A DNA stretch of 64,000 bases from Toxotes chatareus (GCA_016801885.1 CM028899.1:19731501-19795500), one strand, 5' to 3'; counted from the first letter of the stretch, positions 40,501-48,407 are shown. A program made the numbers and translations. The notes: generated by a model not told the origin, from the letters alone.

Positions 40501-43500
40501 ATCAAGCTGAATGGGCCCTGGTGGAAAGATGCGTAGGAAGCAAATACACAGGAACACATTTTTACAGAATCCCGTGCGACCCGAGCGAGGGCCTGGAGAG
40601 CAGCTTAGAGGCAAGACAGCAACAGCATCAATACATAGTCTCAGCAGTCTTAACAAGGACAACATGTTCATGAGGTTTCACAGCAACACAGCGGGGGGAC
40701 GAAAAGTGAGTCAGTGTTTATTTCAGTCCTAAATGATAGTTTTGTGTTTGTGCCTGAATACTTAGGAGACTTCTACAGTGTGACAATGTTTGCAAAGACA
40801 ATGTTTGCAAAAGAACAAATGATGAATAACACTGGCTCAAAGAGAGCGAGGGCTCCGGACTCATGCTCACACACTTTGCTTGGCCTCCATGGCTGTTGCG
40901 CACATTTCGGAAAAACCGACCACAAAGAAGACGTTACGCGGCAACATCTGACCGGCAGACACCACTTGGCTTCTGCGCTTCGGTTTTCATCTTATGAATG
41001 GCGAACAATATCTCACTCACATATGAGCAAGGTTTGGGAATTTATTACTGAATGACAAAGAGGAAGTCTGACAGACGGGCCTTACATGTGCAGTTTTGGT
41101 CTTTCACACAGGAAGCTGCGCAGGCTGTTTCCCTTGCCAGTACATACGCCACAGGTTTAAGCATTTATTGTTCTGTTTTTGGCAAACAGTACACATGTGA
41201 TTGATTACACTTTGAGGAAAAGATACGATGGAGCCAGAGGGCTCAAAATACCTTAGGTCTGTTCTCTCCAGCCGTAAGTTACATATGGCCACATGGTGTT
41301 TAACTGTCATCAGCGTGGAATAATGTTTGTGCTCAGAAGGGCTCCAGAAATGTTTCATTCATTTTCTCAATATTTGTGAACAGGAGTCTGAGACAGAGGC
41401 CAGACGTCACACAGGGTCTCCAGATGGAACCCTGCAGCCATCTTCACCCGGCACTCCAGGATTTGGGTGAGACACGTCCCCTGTGATTGATGTAGAAGCT
41501 GACTGTCTGTCTGTCAATCCTTCCATCCCTGCAGAAGGTGTACACCTATTAATAGTGAGGACGATTATCTTTAGGTGGATTGTTCATGCAAAAAGCTGTT
41601 CAGTCCTTTTTTGGGGGGGAGGGGGGTTCAGTCAGACTGTGTGGCAAAGCACTGTCACTGCAGCTACAGGAGAGCTACAGGAGCTAGGAAGACAATCCCC
41701 TGATAATGTTGATTTTGACTTAAATGAACTTTTTTTTTAAATGCATCCAATCATTTTTTGGCATTTATCTGAGTCCAGGTTGCGTTAATGGAATTTAAAT
41801 CAGGATTTAAATGTGATTGTGTGAACCCTACAGAAAGCCTGTGCACAGAATGTTAGAGTACATACTACTTTCCATTGTTGCTCTCTCCTGTTGTTCTCCT
41901 GGTGCACAGGCACCACTGAGATACAGTGTGTAGCTACTGTAGATCCACTGTATGAGATTCAAATGGACGTTATGCTGTGCTGCATCAGCAAATCAACATA
42001 CAGATCAGTGGGCTTGTGCTACAACTGTCTAAAATGCTTTTCTCTTTAGTTCACCTGGTCTGAGCAGTACTGTGAGAGAGCACCCAGCAGGCCGAGACCC
42101 AAATCCAGACTCTTCCACCTCTTCTGTTCAACATCTCAGGTCTGCCTGCCTTCACTTAATCTCCTCTTTGTTTTCTTAAAAGTTACTAATGGATGATACT
42201 GTATGTCAGACTTTGTCCTAATCATCATACAATTGTAATTACTGCATTTTTGTGAATTTCAGAAGCTTCGGCCCCAAAAGCAAACCTCCTTTAACAGCTG
42301 TCCCAGCATGGTATGATATGTCCCTGGATGGGAGAGCGACTGACTACGCTCCTTCATCTGAGTGGAGGTATAAGAGGAGCAGGCTTGAAAACAGCAAATG
42401 CTTTCCTCCATCCTACACTCAGCACATTTATAATAATATAATAATAATAATAATTTCACTGGGATCTGATGAGATGAGCTGGGGCCTCTGTGAAAACGAC
42501 CTATGTAATGTCCAGTTTCTAACTGTGTCATTTCTTATTCTCATGATATGATTTACCAAGACATGAACTGAATTAAGTTTGTTTAAGTATTGTGTGGGTT
42601 TCCACTGTGTGTACACACTGTGTGTATGCTCAAATACAAACAGTACAGAAGTCTGTCTTATATGTTTGCAGTAGTCCTTAAATCCATACGTACAGCCTGG
42701 ACCTGTAGATTTTACAGCTGTGCTGTGTTTTCTCTCCACTTACGATTGTGGCCATAAATTTTTATTTCTTTGTGAAGTAACGTCTCCAAACTCTGTTAAC
42801 AAATCAAAGACCGAGGGTCTCGCATGAACGCTGCTGCTGAAACCACCTTTTTACAAGCACAGTAAAACATTCAGCGCATTACATACATGCTTTTTGTTCG
42901 TCTCCACCAACCATGTGCAGCACAGTGATGCTATTGTTTTATACAGAGGCTCTATGAGATGAGGGGACTGGTCAGCTGTTAATGTTTTTAACTTATTACC
43001 TTAAAGCTGCTGGAATAAGTACATTTAAAACATTTTACAGGAGTGGTGTTAATGGTACACACACACACACCTACACACACAAAGCAAAGGATTTTTGTTC
43101 TTTTCTGTTGTAGGTTAGAGAAATATAAAATCCTTACGTCTGTTACAGAAACTGTGAAGAATTAAAGCTGATAATATCTCACATTAAACATATTTACATT
43201 TCAGGGCTCTTTCTACCACCAAGCTCACGTCGTCCTCTATCCCCCTGACCGGAGACCAGCAGACCGACGCTGACATCCTGGCCTTTGTCAGAGCCAGGCA
43301 AAACCTTCTCAACAGGACAGGTAACCCCCCCCCCCACACACACACACACACAGCAAGAAAGAACACACACTCTAACCCTTCACACAGTATGTGTTTTGCA
43401 ATCAACACCGCCCTCTGGTGGTGTGAAGCCTTACACCACGTCACGCTACAGAGAAGTTTATATCAGCATAGATGTCTTGTTTTGAGCTTTTGAGTGTTGT

Positions 43501-43980
43501 ATATATTTGATATACTTTGCATCCTATATGTTCTATATTAGAAAATACCTGCAGGATATAATAGGTGATAAGCTGAGATGCATTGCATGCTTTTTTATCT
43601 TTATCACGACTAAGCAGGATAGCGATTGTGTTTTGACAGGAAAGCCCCTCCTTGGTTGTTTGGCAACCCCTGTGTGGTGCTATTCCTACTAATAGCTTTT
43701 CAGTCATTAGTGCATGCTGGGAAGTGTAGGGAACCTGGTATAAAGAAACAGCACAAGTTTAGCGTGGAGCCTGTGATTGTAGTTAAAGTAATAGTAATTT
43801 ACTGGTAATTTCATTGCAGTTTAACTTCGGGGGAAAGTAAAGGTTTCTTTGACTTTCTGAGACAAAGAAATCATATCATATTTTTTCCACTGCTTAAACT
43901 TCTTATTTTCTTCCTTTTTTCCCAAATACTGGATGATGAGCCGTATGTTTTTATTAATTGCAGACCCACCTCAGCCGTGA
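1..43980 (+). CDS. kif6: kif6, kinesin family member 6 (5'-partial, 22 exons)
   Basis: Kinesin-9-family motor protein. KIF6 is linked to motile (ependymal) cilia, and zebrafish mutants develop spine curvature (established knowledge). The exons join into an open frame of 807 residues plus stop; numbering here starts at the first base of the window. The P-loop GQTGSGKT is at residues 75-82, switch I NQASTRSH at 195-202 and switch II DLAGSD at 228-233 (the usual form is DLAGSE). The motor ends near 337. Coiled-coil-rich segments follow at about 338-372, 448-475 and 527-671, then a Ser/Pro-rich tail with SSIPLTGDQQTDADI near 773-787. From memory of human KIF6 (814 aa), similarity is continuous except in the linker and tail, and about 25 N-terminal residues lie upstream of the window. 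All junctions are GT-AG. The span covers exons and introns; exons are listed separately. Confidence 0.96.
1195..1269 (+). CDS. kif6: kif6 exon b, motor domain
   Basis: Acceptor TCCAG|G and donor ACAG|GTAAAA. Reads FQKVFDQSVKQEDIFQNIAK, matching human FQRIFDQDANQETVFENIAK. It enters in phase 2 and leaves in phase 2. Confidence 0.95.
1270..4551 (+). other. kif6: kif6 intron before the P-loop exon
   Basis: No gene seen. It holds a C-rich tract with CCG steps at about 2225-2250 (G-rich on the minus strand) and ends in the (TG)16 tract. The preceding intron (111-1194) holds nothing I recognise beyond an A-run near 537-550. Confidence 0.8.
4511..4542 (+). repeat. (TG)16 microsatellite next to the kif6 P-loop exon acceptor
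   Basis: An uninterrupted TG dinucleotide run separated from the acceptor AG by only TCTGTGC. It takes the place of a normal polypyrimidine tract. Confidence 0.98.
4552..4699 (+). CDS. kif6: kif6 exon c, P-loop exon
   Basis: Encodes GGYNGTIFAYGQTGSGKTF with the nucleotide-binding P-loop GQTGSGKT at 4589-4612, then ITGGAERYSDRGIIPRTLSY. The acceptor GTGCAG follows a (TG)16 tract with only eight bases between. The exon is 148 nt, so skipping it would shift the frame. Donor CAG|GTAAAT, phase 0. Confidence 0.97.
4890..4999 (+). CDS. kif6: kif6 exon d, motor domain
   Basis: Reads DSSVVYTTHISYLEIYNEMG then YDLLDSRHEASRLEDLP. The motif SYLEIYNE is a kinesin motor hallmark. Acceptor CCACAG, donor CC|GTCAGT. 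Confidence 0.96.
5000..6724 (+). other. kif6: kif6 intron, T-rich
   Basis: Several T-runs (around 5458-5620 and near 6064) and an A-run at about 5160-5169. Open frames here are artefacts of pyrimidine-rich sequence. No exon seen. Confidence 0.75.
6725..6854 (+). CDS. kif6: kif6 exon e, motor domain
   Basis: Reads KVMIMEDHDQNIHLRNLSLQ then EEEALNLLFLGDTNRMIAE, matching the human segment with DPDQNIHLKNL and LLFLGDTNRMIAE. Acceptor CTCCAG, donor GAG|GTAAGA. Confidence 0.96.
6855..9853 (+). other. kif6: kif6 intron with hairpin and a 22-bp repeated motif
   Basis: Contains the 7712-7747 hairpin and two exact 22-bp copies of a motif at 7685-7706 and 9418-9439. T-runs occur near 7160 and 8828. 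No exon seen. Confidence 0.75.
7712..7747. repeat. perfect 16-bp inverted repeat, 4-nt loop
   Basis: AGTCCACCCACACAGA at 7712-7727 and its exact reverse complement at 7732-7747, separated by GACT. Intronic in kif6. The function is unknown. Confidence 0.95.
9854..10060 (+). CDS. kif6: kif6 exon f, switch I and switch II
   Basis: Contains TPMNQASTRSHCVFTVHL (switch I) and KLHLVDLAGSDRVSKTG (switch II). The final acidic residue of DLAGSE is aspartate here (GAC at 9977-9979). The segment LLTEAKYINLSLHYLEQ is typical of the KIF6/KIF9 branch. 69 codons; donor CAG|GTAACC. Confidence 0.97.
10336..10479 (+). CDS. kif6: kif6 exon g, motor domain
   Basis: Reads VIIALSEKNRSHIPYRNSML then TSVLRDSLGGNCMTTMIAT. 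HIPYRNSxLTxxLxDSLGGN is the conserved kinesin helix alpha4-alpha5 region. 48 codons, phase 0 at both ends. Confidence 0.97.
10774..10860 (+). CDS. kif6: kif6 exon h, end of motor domain
   Basis: Reads ESISTCRFAQRVALIKNEA and then ILNEELDPAL, the end of the motor core leading into the neck. 29 codons, phase 0; donor CTG|GTGAGA. Confidence 0.96.
10861..15840 (+). other. kif6: 5-kb kif6 intron
   Basis: No repeat family, RNA gene or exon recognised. A T-run lies near 14325-14342. Confidence 0.7.
15841..15944 (+). CDS. kif6: kif6 exon i, neck coiled coil
   Basis: Reads VITRLKREIESLKEELAMV then TGEQRHDQLTAEEIQK, matching human LQKEIQELKDELAMVTGEQR. It has heptad-like Leu/Ile spacing. Acceptor TTTCAG, donor AA|GTACGT. 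Confidence 0.95.
15945..19698 (+). other. kif6: kif6 introns flanking exon j
   Basis: Apart from the exon at 17544-17649 I recognise nothing here. Confidence 0.65.
17544..17649 (+). CDS. kif6: kif6 exon j
   Basis: Reads LEELVSAFLDDPDPGVTLSL then GPDMRKIQYCFSLLK, matching human LEKLITSFLEDQD and GADMRKVHHCFHHLKK. Donor AAG|GTAGTG, phase 0. Confidence 0.94.
19699..19858 (+). CDS. kif6: kif6 exon k
   Basis: Begins VMILEKQGGGNKHSDGQESP, which is poorly conserved, and ends KLKEMLTQRDNEIS, matching human LRDILKQRDNEINILVNMLK. The donor is A|GTATCC, and the AGT codon is split with the next exon. Confidence 0.93.
19859..24426 (+). other. kif6: kif6 intron with possible repeat fragment
   Basis: Holds the possible dispersed repeat at 22620-22700, a T-run near 22400 and an A-run near 23806. 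The intron begins GTATCCTT, the same eight bases with which the next exon begins. Confidence 0.65.
22620..22700. repeat. possible dispersed repeat fragment in a kif6 intron
   Basis: TTTATTGGACAATATAACAG followed by AGAGTGACAAGAAAGATGAG and AGGGAGAGATTG resembles a widespread teleost repeat with TTTATTGGACAG and GAGTGACAGGAAAG motifs. It is short and based on memory. Confidence 0.35.
24427..24624 (+). CDS. kif6: kif6 exon l, coiled coil and linker
   Basis: Reads ILVKMLKKEKKRAQDAAAQL (human ILVNMLKKEKKKAQEA) followed by a Ser/Ala-rich linker ending GGRAVQYMKR. The linker has no clear human counterpart. Acceptor CTGCAG, donor G|GTACTT. Confidence 0.92.
24822..25276 (-). mobile_element. deletion derivative of a mariner-family transposon in a kif6 intron
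   Basis: The ends are inverted repeats: 24827-24855 starts GGGTGATTGAT and ends GGCCTAAGGT, and the reverse complement of 25243-25271 matches it at 26 of 29 positions. On the minus strand, 24887-25069 is open for 60 codons and includes FLEIQDADFYKEGI and TKCVN before TAA, resembling the C-terminus of mariner transposases. Just upstream on that strand a PDL motif with a stop and a frameshift replaces the usual SPDLAPCDYY. A full mariner is about 1.3 kb, so most of the transposase is missing. A TA is visible on the left flank only. Confidence 0.75.
24887..25160 (-). pseudogene. mariner transposase C-terminal relic
   Basis: This is the coding remnant inside the deletion derivative. The last 60 codons are intact, and the preceding part is frameshifted and interrupted by a stop. 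It contains HHFDSDDDFISDMDHFL, a form close to the HHFDxDDD segment near the end of mariner transposases. It cannot encode a working enzyme. Confidence 0.7.
25434..25471. repeat. perfect 16-bp inverted repeat, 6-nt loop
   Basis: AACAGGAACACTGTTT at 25434-25449 and its exact reverse complement at 25456-25471, loop CTGGAA. It lies about 160 bp after the mariner derivative. The stem is too short for an ordinary pre-miRNA. Confidence 0.95.
32071..32962 (+). mobile_element. degenerate Tc1-like (DD34E) transposon in a kif6 intron
   Basis: The left end GGCATGTGCAGAAGTTTGGG and the right end (reverse complement GGCACGTACAAAAACTTTGG) are imperfect inverted repeats of the kind found on fish Tc1 elements. 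Inside, + strand traces of transposase read TDEVKIELFG (first catalytic Asp at 32599-32601), SDPKHTSKS (second Asp at 32671-32673) and DLNISESLW (Glu at 32772-32774). The first two motifs are only 24 codons apart instead of roughly 90, so the centre is deleted. TGA at 32593-32595 replaces the expected Trp codon, and frameshifts occur before DLN. Confidence 0.8.
32593..32790 (+). pseudogene. Tc1 transposase catalytic-domain remnant
   Basis: All three catalytic acidic positions are still recognisable, but with an internal deletion, a stop before the first and a loss of about 4 nt between the second Asp and the Glu. It is non-functional. Confidence 0.72.
33493..33595 (+). CDS. kif6: kif6 exon m
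   Basis: Reads GPQLSMGKQEAYETFIRDHE then DYLTIEDNKSLLKQR, matching human CQEAFEIFKRDH and IDDNKQILKQR. Acceptor CTCAG, donor AG|GTTGGT. It follows an 8.9-kb intron. The phases join, but a small extra exon between them cannot be excluded. Confidence 0.93.
34150..34205 (+). CDS. kif6: kif6 exon n, coiled coil
   Basis: Reads SAEARRLGEQLNEARNRI, matching human SEAKALGESINEARSKI. The donor A|GTGAGT is consensus. Read past it, the frame stays open for 17 more codons (see findings). Confidence 0.93.
34206..39093 (+). other. kif6: kif6 intron before exon o
   Basis: Begins with an in-frame read-through of 17 codons (stop at 34256-34258), then (CAT)n at about 34293-34311, a G-run near 36709-36718, an A-run near 38284-38297 and the repeat at 38597-38985. 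Confidence 0.7.
38597..38985. repeat. possible dispersed fish repeat (GATAAATCGGCC type)
   Basis: Starts TAGAGCTAGACCAGTAAATC and ends near CCAGTCGGGCTATAG. These are weakly inverted ends, and the body holds CCAATATATTGACCAATATC. It resembles a common teleost repeat as I recall it, but is badly decayed. Confidence 0.4.
39094..39144 (+). CDS. kif6: kif6 exon o, coiled coil
   Basis: Short exon reading NELKKQLELRRRQRAVHG across its junctions, with human counterpart starting GHLKEEITQRH. Acceptor TTTCTCAG after a T-rich tract, donor CATG|GTAAGA. Phases 1 and 1 fit both neighbours. Confidence 0.9.
39859..39946 (+). CDS. kif6: kif6 exon p
   Basis: Reads GVMGNHTEVDEDMDPVEENL then CKHIEQEKKG. An acidic stretch leads into coiled coil, with human counterpart RSQLEEEKRRYK. 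Donor GG|GTGAAT; without splicing the frame meets TGA immediately. Confidence 0.9.
40066..40201 (+). CDS. kif6: kif6 exon q, conserved coiled coil
   Basis: Reads YKSNIGRLKALRTEIEHLQL then LLEKAKVKLQKDFHKWW. This is one of the best conserved parts of the tail (human LKALKVEIEHLQLLMDKAKV and KLQKEFEVWW). Donor CAG|GTGACT, phase 0. Confidence 0.96.
40783..40811. repeat. short tandem duplication in a kif6 intron
   Basis: ACAATGTTTGCAAAG occurs twice in succession. Confidence 0.9.
41384..41466 (+). CDS. kif6: kif6 exon r, disordered tail
   Basis: Reads ESETEARRHTGSPDGTLQPS then SPGTPGFG, rich in Ser, Pro and Gly and with little human similarity. It is assigned by position, splice signals (ACAG| and GG|GTGAGA) and phase continuity. 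Confidence 0.82.
42050..42139 (+). CDS. kif6: kif6 exon s, disordered tail
   Basis: Reads GSPGLSSTVREHPAGRDPNP then DSSTSSVQHL. Acceptor CTTTAG, donor AG|GTCTGC. The DSSTSSVQHL stretch may correspond to QSSTSTPLED in human. Phase fits on both sides. Confidence 0.82.
42263..42367 (+). CDS. kif6: kif6 exon t, disordered tail
   Basis: Reads SFGPKSKPPLTAVPAWYDMS then LDGRATDYAPSSEW. It has no human counterpart that I recall. Acceptor TTTCAG, donor AG|GTATAA. Its 105 nt keep the frame whether it is included or skipped, so it could be a cassette exon. Confidence 0.75.
43205..43320 (+). CDS. kif6: kif6 exon u, conserved C-terminal motif
   Basis: Reads ALSTTKLTSSSIPLTGDQQT then DADILAFVRARQNLLNRT, matching human SSIPLTGDSQTDSDIIAFIK and ARQSIL. 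Donor G|GTAACC is followed at once by a C run and (CA)n. Confidence 0.95.
43325..43352 (+). repeat. C11 plus (AC)n directly after a kif6 donor
   Basis: Eleven C residues, then about eight AC units, start four bases into the intron after exon u. Confidence 0.95.
43964..43980 (+). CDS. kif6: kif6 terminal coding exon
   Basis: Adds DPPQP and a TGA stop after acceptor TTGCAG. The phase matches exon u. The human protein also ends within a few residues of this point. Confidence 0.88.
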
Positions 43981-44640
43981 TGTGATGTTCTGAGGAAGCA
44001 TGCAAGGACCTGAAGTTATCATCATCTGACTTCTGGTTCAACCTCCACGTCTGTCAGGTGATAAAACCATCCTGAAAATGTATTTTAATCACCCTCGAGT
44101 GTTGATGGACACTGGAGGTGTGAGAAAAATGATCTCAGATGGGTCAAAAAAAAAATTACCAGATGTCTCCTAAAAAAAGACATCCCGTCTCATTCTCACA
44201 TGCACACACACACACACACACACACACGTTGACCTCCTGAAGATGATGCCAGTGATATAATGGGCAGCAGTATAAATCAGAGCCTGCGTCGGCCGTTTGA
44301 TCTGAACAAATGTTGTCTCAAGATATCAGAGGAAGGAGCAGACAATAGGAAACCAGTTGGCTCCAGTATGTGTTTAAGGATGTAATAAATCATGACTTTT
44401 CAAATGGTCACAGGAAGTTTCAGCATGCAGAATGACAAACACAGTTCATATTTCTATCTGCTTTCATTCTTCAATATTCTAAGGCTAAAAAGTTCTTTGT
44501 AAAATGTTGTCAATAGATATATTAAATATATGTACAGTAGTTTTCATGTTTATTTCTGATTGTATTATAATTTTTTGGTATTTTTTTCTAAAATTTGCAG
44601 AAAATGTGCAAAAATAAAGCAGCATGATGACAAAGGAAAG
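43981..44640 (+). other. kif6: kif6 3' UTR with (CA)n and polyadenylation signal
   Basis: Non-coding stretch from the stop codon to a canonical AATAAA at 44613-44618, followed by an A-rich cleavage area. It contains a (CA)n run at 44203-44227. The exact end is inferred. Confidence 0.65.
44613..44618 (+). terminator. kif6: polyadenylation signal AATAAA of kif6
   Basis: A canonical hexamer about 630 bp after the kif6 stop, in an AT-rich region (AAAATAAAGCAGC). It is the first AATAAA clearly downstream of the stop. Confidence 0.6.
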
Positions 44641-44968
44641 GAACTAAAGGAGGTGTGAGATGCCATAACTCCTTTTACTGCAGTACTTCAAACACAGTTA
44701 TTAATGTTTCTTTCATTAGCTGCTTTGCCAGTGGGCTTGGCCCAGACAAACTCACAGTCCACCCTGTCTGCCTAATCTGTGCTGCAGGAAGTTGTTGCCA
44801 AGTGATCTAGGCTTGAGGAGGGATACATTTTTGGAAACAGTCTGATTCATTAAATAACCAGAGACAGAAGGTTTTTTTTTTTTTTTCAGTAAATCTCTTT
44901 CTCTTAGCTTTTCATTTACACTCACTCTCTTGCAAATGGCAGCTGTTGCATGAGGGTGAATTTGGCTT

Positions 44969-45185
44969 ATTATCTCCACCACGAGGGTTATGTTTTTGCC
45001 TGTGTCTGTTTCTTGGTTTGATTGTTTATTAGCGAGCAGGATTATGCAAAAAGTTCAGAACTGATTTGCACCAGACCTGGTGGAGGGATGGAACGTGGGG
45101 CCCATTCAAGAACCCATTCAATTTTGGTGTGGATTCGGTTAAAGGTGCGGGTCCAGGAATCTTTTTTTATCACCTCCCTTAAAAC
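44969..45185 (+). repeat. dispersed repeat fragment downstream of kif6
   Basis: Reads CTCCACCACGAGGGTTATG, later AGCGAGCAGGATTATGCAAA, CACCAGACCTGGTGGAGGGA and GGTCCAGGAATC. From memory this order of motifs belongs to a repeat found in many fish and invertebrate genomes (AGCAGGATTACGCAAAAACT type). The family name is not assigned. Confidence 0.55.
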
Positions 45186-47678
45186 TAAGGCTTTTGGTTA
45201 TGTCATTAGTTAAAATACTGAAAATACGGTCCATTAGTAGTCAAATTTATTCCACATTATACCATCACTGATAGACCGGAGATTCCCCATTGTTATATTC
45301 TAAAGGCTGTAATGACAGTATTTCTAAGATTACACAAGCAAAGTATCATTACTGTGCAACGGTTTTACTAATGGACCATTAGGTTCTTAAAACATCCATT
45401 TAAGGCCTCCAGTATAGAGAGAGAGGGAGGTGAAGCCTTTCCCAGCATGCCCTGGGCAGATGGCAGGGAAACACCCTAGGAAAGTCAGTGCAGGGCTTCC
45501 TTAAGCTTCCTTTAATATTTGAAATTCAAATTGTGTCACAAACATTTCTTTGCATGCTGTATTGATTACTATACAATAATAGTAATAGTAATAAATTGAA
45601 TGATCATTCATGGATGCTCACAGTCGATATCGGTAATATTTCATTTGATATTTGAGTGTAGATAATGTCAGTCACAGTAATAATTACATTTTGTGTATTA
45701 ATAGCATTGGGTGTGGCTGTTTACTTGTCTTACTGTGTCATTTAGTCTCTGTTTGTACCACACGTATGACCAATTCTCTATATGAATAATCATTCCCCTC
45801 CGTCAAACAGCAGGTGAGTTTCCTCCCTCTGTCCCAGTCCTGACATTGACTGTATCTGCCACCGTCAACTGGTAATCAAAAACTACCCATCCTGTCACCT
45901 GTGAGCCATCGCTACACACCGACCCAAAGAGAGACAACCTGTCAACACTGAAACAACCTGTTTGCATGGCTTTGTGTTGATTTGTTTTACAGATGACGAG
46001 CAGCTGCACAATTTGCATCCAGTTGCCTTGGAGAATGAGCCTCCTCTCTGAACAAGCCATGATATCTGTTATTTCTCTCAGTCACATCAGTGGCTTTATT
46101 CCTCACCCTGAATCGCAGTGATGCCTTTTTCCACGCTGCATATAATACAGCGTAGCGCTCCCTTTAGCACACATGGGTCATTATTTAGGCTTTTTCCACA
46201 GCTATCGCCTATTGCCCGACTGCAATGTGATGTTTTGATAGAAACAGTGGTAATTGGCGAACCCTGTGGATCGAGGATTGTCACTGCTCCCCTGCAGCTC
46301 CCCTCAGCTTTAGGAAGCTCCATAGCCAGTTTTAGCTCCTTGTTTTGGTTTTCTGACCCACAGCTTTCCTGTTTTGGTTCACTCCCTCCTCTCTCGTTAG
46401 TTGTTAGTTCTAGAGCTCTAAAAACCCACAGTTCACTTTCAAAAAATACTGGCAATAGATCTTACATATCACAATATGTAATATGTGATATAAAGCCCTT
46501 ATAGTCGCAGTGTTTACTGTCTTCTTTCTGCACTGTTAGTGTACTCTAAAAGAGAGTTTGGAAAGTTCTTTTCATGGCAGCGATCAGTCACCAGTCTACC
46601 AGAGCAGGACTGAAAATTTCTACATGGATGATGATTATAGCTGTAGTTTATGCTTTGCTTATATCCTCTCAGACCGTTTTTCCAACATGTTAGCTTTATA
46701 AACACTGAAACCAGTGAACTCCATTAGGCTCTATCTTGAGGCTTCTTTCAACTCTTTGGTTTATGGCCCACAATCAAGCAGTGCTCTCCACACCTCTCCA
46801 CAATGTCATCTCCTTCCTCCATCTGACCATAAACACGCCTGGCTCCTGAACGCGGTGGAAAACGTCTGATGATTGTTCTAGCAGACGTCCCTGGGTCAGA
46901 GGAAATCGAGCTTTTTTAAACTGATGAGATTTTAAAGTGTCCATACTTAATTAAATTAAACTGATCTCCCTTGACATGTCTCAAATTGTTGCAGCAATCA
47001 TTATTATTTCAATGGCAGCTTCTCTAAAGTACGTCAGTACATCAGGAATCCAATCATTTGTGGTTGAACTACATTTCCCTCAGGTTTCCAGTTCAAGGAA
47101 TAATGTTAGTCCCCACAACGCACACACAACGGCCTATTGAAAGACTCAGCATTAGCCGCTCCATAGTTGTGGGTGCTCGGAAAACCGACAGCAGTCAGGT
47201 AAAATATTAACTTTTGTTCTGCTGACAAGATGCTGCCACCACTTCCTTATTAGTGGAAACAGTTGAAAGTGTGTGTGTGTGTGTCCAGATGTCACACTAA
47301 TGGCAAAGAGGAGTTTGATCGTTACCCAAGCAACCCTTAAATCAATGCTCAACATCTATGGTAGTCTGACCAATCAGAGTGAGAGCATTGAGGGGAGATG
47401 TTTACCCACCGGGTTACAGCTGTCACCCCAAAGATACAGCTTCACCAAACATCAACCTTTCTTGATGTTTCAGTGATTTGAAGCTGCCTTTAAGGACACT
47501 CTAATATCTGTCTCTCATTTACTTTGAATACATTTTTGTCTCATTTTTGGCGATTTCCTTGAGATGTGTGTGTTTTTGATTGTTAGTCCTTTCTGAAGTG
47601 ATTCACCTCTTTTCTGAGCTCGAGCGTCAGAGTTTGTGTCCTTTCTGGTGCCGGGAGTGGGGTGGGGGGGGGCGGTTG
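45186..47678. other. intergenic stretch between kif6 and kcnk16
   Basis: No coding similarity recognised on either strand. It must contain the kcnk16 promoter and 5' UTR, but no TATA box or clear start site can be picked. The G-rich tract at the end is listed separately. Confidence 0.6.
47653..47675 (+). promoter_or_regulatory. G-rich tract just before the kcnk16 start codon
   Basis: Runs of G3, G4 and G9 (47653-47655, 47659-47662, 47664-47672) end a few bases before the ATG. Four G3 blocks with short spacers meet the usual G-quadruplex pattern on the transcribed strand. Confidence 0.5.
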
Positions 47679-47891
47679 ATGGCGAAGTTCCAGTTGGTCC
47701 GGGTCAAAGTGAGCTGGACAGCACTTTTAACTCTGGCCCACTTCACGTACCTGCTGGTTGGGGCCACAATCTTCCAGATCCTGGAGCGAGAGGCCGAGAA
47801 CAACAACCGCAACCACTTCCAGCTGGAGAAGCTGCATTTCTTGGCTAATTACACCTGCCTCGATGGACCAGCCTTGGAGAAGTTTGTTCAG
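47679..47891 (+). CDS. kcnk16: kcnk16 exon 1 (N-terminus, M1, cap)
   Basis: Starts MAKFQLVRVKVSWTALLTLA, then M1 and the extracellular cap helix with FQLEKLHFLANYTCLD. Donor CAG|GTTTTC, phase 0. The first 12 residues differ from human. Confidence 0.93.
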
Positions 47892-48363
47892 GTTTTCTAT
47901 CAATCTCTTTACAGTTCTTGAAGGAATTCATGTTTAATTATTTCAAGTGTAACAGCAGAATATTCACAATTTATATTGTAAGACAAATCAAGGTTAAATT
48001 GTCAAAGTAACAGATGCTAAAATACATGGTCAGTCTTTATCAGTGTGGTGGCGGTGGCTACTTGTGTACAAGAGTGTACATATATAAATAGGTTGGAAAT
48101 CACTGAGTGAACATCATGATGAAAGGGGCTCATCAAATACTGAGAAGCTGAAAGATCAATTTTATGATTAGGTTGGGTACATAGCAATAAATGTTATGAC
48201 AGTAACCTGACCTAATAAATTAAAAAAATGTGTGTCATGACTCCAAATACCAAAATAATCACTGTAATGTTAGGGTCAGTCAGGTGAATAGGTCCATTTC
48301 CTTTTTTTTTTTTTTTTTTTGATGTCCAAAGTGTCCAAAGAGTTTGTTTTGTTTTAATGTTGT

Positions 48364-48407
<44 letters not shown>

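Larger units (their letters stand above)
40202..43204 (+). other. kif6: kif6 introns between exons q and u
   Basis: Besides exons r, s and t: a short tandem duplication (40783), a G-rich patch (about 41613-41626), (TAA)n near 42430-42453 and (AC)n near 43058-43070. Nothing else recognised. Confidence 0.65.

Noticed and set aside
46118..46504. 128-codon + strand frame upstream of kcnk16
   Set aside because: No similarity, no splice link to kcnk16 in a fitting phase, and an equally long frame on the opposite strand. Treated as chance.
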